A DNA stretch of 64,000 nt, taken from the NCBI GenBank assembly GCA_014904845.1, contig MU119446.1:1-64000 (forward strand). The letters are read 5' to 3'. The translations under genes were made by a program, and so were the position numbers. Shown here piece by piece: positions 56,041 through 64,000 of this stretch (positions within the stretch are counted from its first letter, which is position 1; every line of letters begins with the position of its first letter). The DNA is from Acephala macrosclerotiorum. Lineage: Eukaryota; Ascomycota; Leotiomycetes; Helotiales; Mollisiaceae. Under the pieces are notes generated by a model that saw only the letters and a list, made by a program, of their open reading frames with translations, ran no database searches and was not told the DNA's origin.

Positions 56041-56939
56041 TTATGAGACCCTGATCTCAGAATGAAGCTGCAAAGCCTCTTCATGTGCCCTTTGTTGTTT
56101 GTCCATCAGAATCCGTTCCCGTTCAGTCATCGGCTTGGGTTGATTGACAGGCACTCGTTGAGGGATCCACGTTTTCAAGCTCTGGCTGGGCTGCCTGCTT
56201 TTTTGACGTCCCAGCGCAGGTTTCAAATGGCGAGTCTTGGTTGTGGATGCAGGACTTACTGCATTGGCCTATTCCTTCGGGGATTGACCCGCACCTTGAC
56301 CGTGTTGTAGACCGTTGACTAGTTGTCCTAGAGGTATATTGTGTTTCGCTCTCGCTAGTGAAATTTTGGGCTTGCGATCCTTGGCCTCCTTTCCGCTAGC
56401 TCTAGGTTGCTTTGCATCAGTCTTTGAAAAGTTGTCGTTTGTCTTGGATATGTCCCTTGGACTTTGGGACACTTTCAGCATTTGCCTTCCAGCTTCAACT
56501 TTCTTCACCGCCTCTCTGTAGCTCTGATCTACAGCCAGCTGCAACTTGTCAGCACCTCGCGCATCCTCCGCCATGGTTTTGGCTCTCTGTGCTGCTCGTT
56601 TAGCCTTCTCATCGTTGACCTTTTTCTCCTCGAGAGTCTGGAGCAAGTTTTTCGTTGCTGCGATGAAGCCATCTCGGTCGTAGTTGACAATCTCATCCTT
56701 AAAGTTGAAATTGAGAACTTTTTCGAGAAACGGGAACAAGGAGTATGTTTTGTCTTGCACCTAGTTGTGGTTACCCTTGATGGACACCTGCTGTCGTCGA
56801 GTACCTTCAGTCGGAATTTCTCGTCTTCGGTAAGGTCGACAGCGATCTGTTGGGCTGGTGCAGTGTATCGTTGGTTGTGTTGTTGAATGAGAAGGAGGAC
56901 CTCGAGACGCGATGGAGACTTGAACGTCCATGTCGCCAT
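56041..56939 (-). pseudogene. Array member A (LIxxHN / SEVRK family), one in-frame stop
   Basis: The start at 56939 gives MATWTFKSPSRLEVLLLIQQ followed by HN, the family N-terminal block. Intron 56761-56804 is short and clean. Exon 2 reads through a basic, Lys/Ala-rich middle with coiled-coil character (EEKKVNDEKAKRAAQRAKTM). It meets an in-frame TAG at 56269-56271, then continues in the same frame to the family tail RAHEEALQLHSEIR, ending at 56041. Without the stop the product is about 284 aa. The conserved tail lies beyond the stop, so loss of the tail is the likely consequence. Unknown function. Confidence 0.6.
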
Positions 56940-57560
56940 CCTTGAAAATATATCGGATAAGAGCAGTGCTTGAGAATTTGGGACACCAAGTGGAGATTCG
57001 CTTGTACGATGGGGCAGTGAAATGTTGCGGTGAGATGTTGGATCACTCGACGGGACGTGATGGAAGAGGAAAGAGTCACTGCGGCTCACTCTCAATAGGT
57101 AGGCACCTGACTGTCATGTATCAATCATTGCGCCTGCCGAATCATTCAATCCTGCCCCGAAATTATGCGCATTGAATTATTCACGTTGGACACGTTGAGC
57201 GCGTTTAAGAAACTCACACCGAGAACTTCTCAGTAACGTCAACCATCATTCACCAGCATTCCTATTCTCCTTACCTTAAAAAGAAACTCAATAATCCTTA
57301 GTTAAGCTACAATGCCGAATGTTAAGCATAGTATAAGATGCAAGGGCAGATCGTACCGGTCTGGGGAGAACAAGCCACTGAGCCCTGGAAAATCCCAGCA
57401 AAAGATGAGAGCTTGAGATTGTTGTCGGTTACCGTAAAATGCTCCCAGTCCACCTTATCTCATCATACTTGATAAAAGTTCTTGCATCATGAAGTTCATC
57501 AATTTCATTCGTTCTATCATGTTTCTAAAATACAAAGATATCCAATCGTGCTATGTAGAT

Positions 57561-58248
57561 CTACCGGTGTTTGCGGATTTCAAAGTGCAAAGCTTTCCCA
57601 GCTTTCAATGCTGCCTCCATAGCCACTTTCGCCTTTTCGTCGCGTATTGTCTTGGAGGGTATGTTCATTTGACTTGAAACTCTAGGTTCTTGTGAAGATG
57701 TTGTAGTCCTACGAGTCGACGACAGTCTTGACGAGGGAGAGACCGCCGACTGCTGGTGACTAGCAGACCCTCGACTTGAGGTATCATTCTGCAAAACATG
57801 TAAGCCACGTGCGCAGAACAAAGGAACTCACAGGGTTTCCAAGTACAATCCTACCAGCACGCCTTCCGCTGCTTCCTGGTTGGCTGCTTTCTGATCGGCC
57901 ACTTCGTGATTCGCTTCCTCTACCGTCCCCAAGAGCTTCTTTTCGAATTGTGTTGAGCAAAGCGTTCAACTCGATTTCAGCAGCCGCCCAGGGAAACTCA
58001 TCGAATTGAGACCGGGTAGTGAGCCTGAGCATCCCTTCAACATAAGCCTTGGCGCGTCCAGCATCCCTCCGAACCGGGTGGTTCTCTTTATCCAGTTCTT
58101 TTAGGACCTCTTCATGTTTTGCGATGATATCTTTATCACGTTCACTGATTTTGGTCTCGATTTTATTGCGGGAATGTTGGGTGTTCCAGCGGTTGAGTTC
58201 GACCAGGAGCTCGGTTCTTGTGTAATTTGAGTCAACGAGGGATGTCAT
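57561..58248 (-). CDS. Array member B (LIxxHN / SEVRK family)
   Basis: Exons 58248-57832 and 57788-57561, intron 57789-57831; 214 aa, intact. The N-terminal block reads NYTRTELLVELNRWN. The shared second segment (AGRAKAYVEGMLRLT and FPWAAAEIELNALL) closely parallels member C. A Ser/Arg-rich low-complexity middle is followed by the tail MEAALKAGKALHFEIRKHR. No known domain, signal peptide or membrane segment. The tandem position on the same strand as four relatives argues for local duplication. Confidence 0.65.
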
Positions 58249-58571
58249 TTCGGATGCCTGATCTTAATTATGAGTGATATTATTTGTGAATGGAGATTTA
58301 TTGAGGGAGAAATTTAATGATACGTTGAGTTGCAAGAAGATGCTTTTGCGGTGAAGTATATATGCCGTTTCCTTGTGTGACCAGTGAATCAGTATGAAGC
58401 GCATCGCAGTCAGACTTTCAATCTCGAGCCTCAAGATGACGTTTTTCACCCGGCACGCATTTAGTCATTACCTCGCTTTCTGGAAGTCATGTTTCGTTGT
58501 GAATGAGCCATGCATGATTTTGCTAATTATCTCATCAAATCCCCATCTCCATCTGTGCTACCCAACGCAGC

Positions 58572-59774
58572 CTAGAACTTCCTTACTTCAGAACGCAACG
58601 CCAACGCCTCTTCATGCGCTTTTCTTGCCTTTTTAGCCTTTTCACTATCAGAGTCATGATGATCAGTATGTTCAACCTCTGGTCTTGCCATTCCTGGCAA
58701 CCAAGTTTTCATACCCGGCTCTTCCTTGAAGTTTTGTATGGATTTCTTGAGTACTGGCTTTAGTGGCTTCAGTTGTGGAGACTTTGAAGTTGCAGCAGCA
58801 GCAGTGGCTTTCACGTTGGTAATGACAGGTTGTTTAGCAGGCAACATCTCTTGGCGTGCACGTGGAGGTAGTCCAGGAGGAGGTTTCGGCTGGGGAGATC
58901 CAGATCTAGTCGGGTTATAACCTCTTAAAAGGTCCACCACTGGCTGCTTTTCAGCAGTCCTCTCATGTGGAGGAGGACCTGGTGACTTGACGGGCGACTT
59001 GACAGATGATTGAGCAGCGAATGGTGATATGTCTGGTTTCTTATTAGTATGTTGTCTTGAGTGCACCTGTGGGATATTCTCCACAACAATGCTTTTCGCA
59101 GATTGCAGCTTTGCCTTACCGCAACAGTCATGAGAGTAACCTCGATGAGCGTACGTTTTGACATTATCAAGAGAAGCAGCTTTGTGCACTGCTATCTTAG
59201 GAATTTGTTGTTGCTTCTGTAATTTCACTGGGTCCGCAGCTTTAGCCTTTTTCGCTGCGTCGGCTTGAGCTCTTTTGAAAGCCTCGGCTTGGGCTACTTT
59301 TTCTGCCTTTTCCGTGGCTTTCTTCTGGTCATCGACTTTCTTCTGTACATTAACCTTCTTAATAGGCTTATGTTTTTCGAGGTTCTCTCTCCATACCTTG
59401 TATTGTCTTATCTCTTTAGCTCTTTTATTATCTGCCTCAAGCTTCTTTCCGTCGTCTGACTGCCTTTGCTTTTGGGTGCACACGAACAACGCGTGGAAGA
59501 TTGTCTCGGCCTCAAGCCAAGGAAAACCAAGTGCGTTTACATCTGTGAGCTCGAGGATATTGTCTAGATACGGTTTCGCCCGGCTTGCGGCCATTTGTAT
59601 TTTGATGTCAGCGCGTCTTCCTCGTATCTTAACTTGTTCTTTCTCAAGTTGTTCGACAAACATAATTTCTTCTTTGCTCATAGATAGGTTGATTTTGTCT
59701 TTAGATCGGCTGATGTCGTTGTGTCGTTTGATAAGAACGAGGATTTCCAGCCTTGATGGGAGAGCGTCGATCAT
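58572..59774 (-). CDS. Array member C (LIxxHN / SEVRK family), longest copy
   Basis: Single exon, 400 aa, intact. The N-terminal block is LPSRLEILVLIKRHN (about 5-19), followed by SRAKPYLDNILELTD and FPWLEAETIFHALF (about 63-97). The middle is Lys/Ala-rich (KKVDDQKKATEKAEKVAQAE), then Pro-rich (SPQPKPPPGLPPRAR). The tail is KARKAHEEALALRSEVRKF at the C-terminus. A tryptophan-containing KTWLPG element shortly before the tail parallels KTWIPQ in member A. The best template for the family. Function unknown. Confidence 0.7.
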   Translation of the reverse strand: MIDALPSRLEILVLIKRHNDISRSKDKINLSMSKEEIMFVEQLEKEQVKIRGRRADIKIQMAASRAKPYLDNILELTDVNALGFPWLEAETIFHALFVCTQKQRQSDDGKKLEADNKRAKEIRQYKVWRENLEKHKPIKKVNVQKKVDDQKKATEKAEKVAQAEAFKRAQADAAKKAKAADPVKLQKQQQIPKIAVHKAASLDNVKTYAHRGYSHDCCGKAKLQSAKSIVVENIPQVHSRQHTNKKPDISPFAAQSSVKSPVKSPGPPPHERTAEKQPVVDLLRGYNPTRSGSPQPKPPPGLPPRARQEMLPAKQPVITNVKATAAAATSKSPQLKPLKPVLKKSIQNFKEEPGMKTWLPGMARPEVEHTDHHDSDSEKAKKARKAHEEALALRSEVRKF

Positions 59775-60023
59775 GTTGCAGGATCTTGCGAAGTAGTCAC
59801 AACTGCTTGGTTATTTTTGTAGAAGCTAAAAGTGAGAAAATGTAGTTGGAAGACAATCTTTTAAAAGGTCAAGATTTAAAATATTACCCTTTAAGGATGG
59901 GCCGAATCAGGTGATGAAGTGGGGGAGTATTTGATTCAGTAAGGGAAAAGAGAATGATAGACCATGCATTCTTGAATAACTCCTATATTACTCTATTGAT
60001 GCTTAGAAAGTACCAAAATAGCG

Positions 60024-60846
60024 TCAATGCTTCCTCACTTCGCTCTCAAGTTTGAGTGCTTGCTCATGAGCGGCTTGCATCCTTCTCTCTTTCTCCGACA
60101 TAGTTCTCTGACCCCTCTGTCTACTCAGACACCTTTTTCGCTCCCTCTTCGCTTCTCTATCACTAATCTTCTCTTTCAACATTCTCGCCGGATCCTCCGA
60201 CTTGGCACGTATGACAGGCTTTTGAGGATCAACACCACCCACCTGGGACCCGGAAACGTTGGGTCTAGCACGAGGGTGCCCTAGTACCTTCCCCCCGACC
60301 CGCACCGGTGTCTTAGCAGCCACCTTTACGGGTGACCCAACCCCATTTCTGGGATCTTGGCGCTTAATTGTTGTCTCCTTAGGTCGACTGGGTAACTTCA
60401 AACAGTCCTGCTCGAGTAGTCTCACCTTGATCCCATGAGATTCCAATTTTCTTTCTGAATTCTAGTCTAAACCAAGTAGTCGCCCTCCTCGTCTTTTAGA
60501 GGAAACTCTCGAAGCCTCTGAACATTTCCACAAGTTTCGTTCATCTTTTAAGCTCATGGTGCAAGTTCCCCGCTTTCTCCATTAGAATCTTCCAATCAAT
60601 AACATCAACATCGGCCTTGGTATACACCTTCACGACTCGATTAAGGTCCTTGGATATTTCAGCTGCCATTATCTGGATATAATTTTGTTGCTTCTCTCGT
60701 CTCTTCTGCTTTATGAGAAGAGATTCTGCTCGTGCGGTCCGATGTGTGCAGATTTCGTCGAGGGGAAAGGGTTTTGAGGTGTTGGTGCAATTATGTTGGA
60801 TGATGAGCGCGAGTATCTCGCTCTCGGTGGGGTTCTCGGGGATCAT
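60024..60846 (-). pseudogene. Array member D (LIxxHN / SEVRK family), junction unresolved
   Basis: The N-terminal part 60846-60541 reads MIPENPTESEILALIIQHN and continues through a helical segment to a TGA at 60541. The tail part resumes in another frame (from about 60460) as a Pro/Arg-rich stretch ending RMQAAHEQALKLESEVRKH at 60024. No GT or consensus GC donor is available before the TGA to join the two frames. Either the gene is broken by a stop and frame change, or it uses a splice I cannot see. Confidence 0.5.
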
Positions 60847-61110
60847 GACGTGTTGACAGCTGCTTAGATGTAGGTATTATTGTTCTTTATCTACCCTTTT
60901 TGTTACGATTGTAGTTCAGAACTTGAGCGGGGAGAAGCGTACTTGCAAGACTTTGTTTTGAAATCTGAACGCTTTCATACCAGTATATAATTATGCAGGG
61001 ATGAGAGCACATGCATTTAGTTTTATGTTGGGGAGAAGAACTGAATAAAAGATGCTCCATCGAATAACGTTTTATTTCTTCAGGCGGATCAAGGGAAAAT
61101 CCGACTCGAA

Positions 61111-61752
61111 CTACTCCACGCTATGATTTTCTACTTCAGAAGCTAGTCGAATTGCTTCAATGTATGCCACATGTACTCTCCTTGGTTTCTCAAACATTGT
61201 TTGGGCATTGAGAACCAATTCCCTCTTTCCTAGATAGCGAAACAGTCAAATTCACACGTAGTCCTTCTTTCTTCTTTTTGCCAACCTTCGTCCCGCCTCC
61301 TCCTTGTACGCTAGAGTCCTTCCAAGCTCCCGGAACATCCGAAACCAATTCTCGCTCCTCATCTCGTATCCTCTCTTTCGAACGAAGCTCCCCCCTACCT
61401 TCACAAGTTTTCTCCACACTCGTCCCGATTTTCTCTAAAGAATTTCTCCAATCATCTCACACTCCCTCTCTATCTCCTCCCACCGAATAGCAAAGCAATC
61501 AACATCATTATCTGTCCTTTCAATCTAATCTAAGTCCCACATCAAGGTCGCCACCCGTTTCTTTAAAGGTATTTGCCTCGCTGTACGTTGCTTGTGGTAT
61601 CGGAGCAGGGATAAAGCCCAGTCCACTTGTTTATTATTGAAGGAGCCGGTGGTGATTTGGAAGCTGTTGTAGTCGGGGTTTATGGAGTTGTATTCGAGGA
61701 TGAGAGCGAGGAGTTCGGCGCCCTTGAGATCCTCTTTGAGGAAGTAAACCAC
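61111..61752 (-). pseudogene. Array member E (LIxxHN / SEVRK family), degenerate
   Basis: The N-terminal block is recognisable as KGAELLALILEYN, but no ATG precedes it in frame. An in-frame TAG at 61525-61527 is followed in the same frame by a segment (NDVDCFAIRWEEIE) that parallels member D. A further stop lies near 61423. The family tail survives near the end as YIEAIRLASEVENH, stopping at 61111-61113. The most decayed of the five copies. Confidence 0.55.
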
Positions 61753-62148
61753 CTCTTTCAGATTCTGTAAGTATTTTGTGCCTTCTTGTGCTGAGTTGAG
61801 TTTGTATGATGGGACTCCGGGGGTAAAGATTGCAATACGTTTGGATTGGTAGTTGTACTGAGATTACAAAATTAAGCGCTACTATCAAATTAATAGTTTT
61901 TCAAATATTAAAAGAGCATTGTGAATCAACTTGTTAATACATTCATTTTCATGAGTTGAAAAACTCGTATGAATCATAAATGAGTAATGAAAGTTTAGCA
62001 GAGAGTGTCCCAGCAGGATGGGCCATTGGGAGCGCCTTTTATAGCAACCTAGATCTGCCAGCTCAGTCACCACCATGTGCCAAGCTATCTTTAAAAATTG
62101 CCAGACCATCATTGTCAGATTATCATTGTCCCATACCGTCCGGTACAT

Positions 62149-63121
62149 TCAGAAGGACGAGTTCTTCGCTCTAGCACGCGCCAAAGCCTTGAACTTCCGC
62201 CCCAGCGGCGCCTCCCACACCCACGTCTCCTCCCTCCCGCCTAATTGTCCGTAAACCTCAACGTCACCCTCGAAATCAAATTGATTATCGCAGGCATCCG
62301 TCCAGACCTCAACATTATATCAATAGCCTATGCTACTTGCGTCGTCTTCGTCGGTAATCGGGAACGTCAGACGGAAGGTGCTGAGAGCATCGAAACGATC
62401 TTGGCAGAATGTCAACCACGAGGATATCAGGCGCTGAGGTTCCGAATGTTCCGCGAGTCCGTGGAGATGGACTTCGGCTACGGCCGGGAACTTTGGAGGA
62501 GTGTACCAGAGGTCCATGGATGCATTGAAGTTCCTTGCACTGCATGCAAGGTTAGCAGCGAGTTCTGAGGCTTCTTTTTTGGCATCTAGAATGTCCCAGG
62601 AGCTTGGGATATTGAAAAATGACTTGCTTGAGATCCACGCAGCGAATCCGGTTCGCGATGCTTTGGGTTGGATAGGCATGCAGATGGCCCCATCGCCTTT
62701 GATCAAGGGGGAACGGCACTAGCTTGTAGTAGACCTCGAGCGCCTCGTTGTAATAGCTCTCTTTGCAGACTCGCAACGCCTTGATCCGAGGAAGTGTTGA
62801 TGATTTATGCGATGCGGCTTGATCTTTGATGATGTGTTTGAATACCATCAGCCTCAGCTCTGGCGTGAACTTGCTCAACTTTAGAGGCGCCATGGTGATG
62901 GTGCATCCCTTGTTCAGTGTTGATTTGAACACTTGCGACTCGTGAATATCGGTGGTATAGACGTCGCAGTCGATGAGGGTGGAGTTGAAGACTTGACAAT
63001 CATCTAAGGCGCAGTTTTGGACCTTTGAAGAGTAGATTTCGGCATATCGGAGACTGAGGCCATGAATGGTGCTTCTCCTGATGACATTGGCGATTGTCGG
63101 GTTCTTCTTGGGAGGCATCAT
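62149..63121 (-). pseudogene. 2EXR/F-box-like protein with N-terminal pentapeptide-like segment, broken
   Basis: Start at 63121 (MMPPKKNPTI). Residues about 15-65 show short repeating units (YSSKVQNCALDDCQVFNSTL type), like the pentapeptide-rich leaders of some fungal proteins. FTPELRLMVFKHIIK, the 2EXR/F-box-like pattern, and LRVCKESYYNEALEVYY follow. A one-base frame change lies in a run of five G at 62707-62711. The second half (GAICMPIQPKASRTG) then runs to an in-frame TGA at 62320-62322 and continues in frame to a stop at 62149. Two independent lesions indicate a relic unless the homopolymer difference is an assembly error. Confidence 0.55.
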
Positions 63122-63668
63122 AATGCTGCGCAGCCACTCTGCTGGTGATCGTGCCTCGAGGTGTGGGGTTGGTAAGGGGAGGTTGAAGGTTGCGAAGAAA
63201 ATAAATTCAAGAGGTGAGGTGGGGTGAGGTCCAAAAAGGAAGTAGTCCAAACCGGAAATAGCTAAGCGAGCACCCTTCCAACATCAGCCTTTCAATATCA
63301 CGACTCTACCTGGGTTTCCTCAGGGAAGGGAAAACAATGAGCTTCTCGACCACTGCCAGGCACGGTAGGAGAAAATGAAGCCATAAAGTCTTGGCAAGGC
63401 TAGGAAATTAAACGCACTGTTCACGAAGCACCAAGATAATACCTGATGAACCTCAGATTTGACGTACCCTTTGCCAGATGCCCTACCTGAAGCACTTATC
63501 TCGTGATCCATGATGTTCTTACGACACGATTCTGGAAACATTTCAGGCACAAATTCTGCCTTATTCTCAAGTGTGGCTCCACAGAGACCGCTTTCTCCAT
63601 GCCTCTTACCCAAAGCTTCCTCGTAGAACAGCTCCCTCACTCCTTCCCTACCAACACAGCACTTTCCC
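63122..63668. other. Intergenic, no gene recognised
   Basis: Upstream of the 2EXR-like relic. A minus-strand ORF at 63320-63673 has no recognisable content. Confidence 0.35.
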
Positions 63669-63864
63669 TTCACGCTCGAACTCTCCCGCTACAGGGGACC
63701 ACCTGGCCTTGCACTTCCTTATATTCTCGTCCTCCCCCTTAGAAAAAAGATTTTCTCTTCCCTTCTCTTTTCTTTTCGGAAGAGTCCTTTTTCTAGGGGA
63801 GGACGAGGATATGAGGAAGTGCAAGGCTAGGTGGGCCCGGTAGTGGGAGAGTTGGAGTGTGAAG
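63669..63864. repeat. Imperfect fold-back (inverted repeat), arms about 80 bp
   Basis: The left arm 63669-63748 and right arm 63785-63864 are reverse complements with scattered mismatches. They share GGACGAG, AGGAAGTGCAAGGC, AGGTGG and GGGAGAG in order. The 36-bp spacer is pyrimidine-rich. It could be a fold-back mobile element or a hairpin-forming relic; no target duplication was identified. Confidence 0.75.
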
Positions 63865-64000
63865 GCAAAGCTAAGATATATTGTAAGTAATGAATTTAAT
63901 GCAATTGAGATGTGGATGTAGTCATGTTGATGATGGTGGTGGAGGGAGGTTTTGGTGGCGCGACTGCACTCTTGCGGAGGCGGGTTGGTGTACCCGACCC

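Noticed and set aside
1..64000. tRNA, rRNA, riboswitch or telomere repeats
   Set aside because: I scanned for cloverleaf-like and telomeric patterns by eye and saw none that I could support.

Overview
The window looks like an accessory, transposon-invaded region of a filamentous ascomycete (Pezizomycotina) genome. The evidence is short 43-98 nt spliceosomal introns, a highly reducing type I polyketide synthase, HET, jacalin-like and BTB proteins, and blocks of almost pure A/T that look like RIP-mutated repeats. I could not name the species.

Region 1 (about 0.5-25.6 kb) is a secondary-metabolite cluster: a highly reducing PKS (-), P450-1 (-), P450-2 (+), an alpha-oxoamine synthase (+), a 3-ketosphinganine-reductase-like SDR (-) and P450-3 (+). 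PKS, oxoamine synthase, ketosphinganine-type reductase and P450s together are the logic of sphinganine-analogue metabolites (fumonisin / AAL-toxin type): a reduced polyketide chain condensed with an amino acid, then keto-reduced and hydroxylated. The cluster is decaying. The PKS carries a 776-bp TIR element in its ER domain, three other in-frame stops and several frame changes. P450-1 carries a 549-bp hAT-type element in its membrane-anchor exon. P450-3 carries a 1.4-kb Tc1/mariner-type element in its anchor plus an in-frame TAG. P450-2, the oxoamine synthase and the SDR still read through completely. Four introns in the cluster have GC rather than GT donors.

Region 2 (26.6-33.4 kb) is a nested transposon. 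A DNA element with TA-flanked TIRs contains an LTR retrotransposon of about 6.1 kb, reduced to A/T-rich sequence with no readable ORF. Short GC islands survive in both LTRs.

Region 3 (33.5-54.7 kb) mixes intact genes with relics. The intact genes are a NAPE-PLD-like metallo-hydrolase, a jacalin-like lectin with an acidic repeat tail, a HET protein, an alpha/beta hydrolase, and two neighbouring genes built from a shared unrecognised helical repeat. The relics are a BTB protein, a very large unrecognised protein with at least seven in-frame stops, a GMC oxidoreductase tail and an F-box/2EXR-like gene.

Region 4 (56.0-61.8 kb) is a tandem array of five same-strand, strongly diverged paralogues. 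They share a conserved N-terminal block (E-[IVL]-L-x-L-I-x-x-H-N) and a conserved C-terminal tail (A-H-E-x-A-L-x-L-x-S-E-V-R-K) around a variable basic middle. I do not recognise the family. The window ends with another 2EXR-like relic and an imperfect fold-back repeat with arms of about 80 bp.
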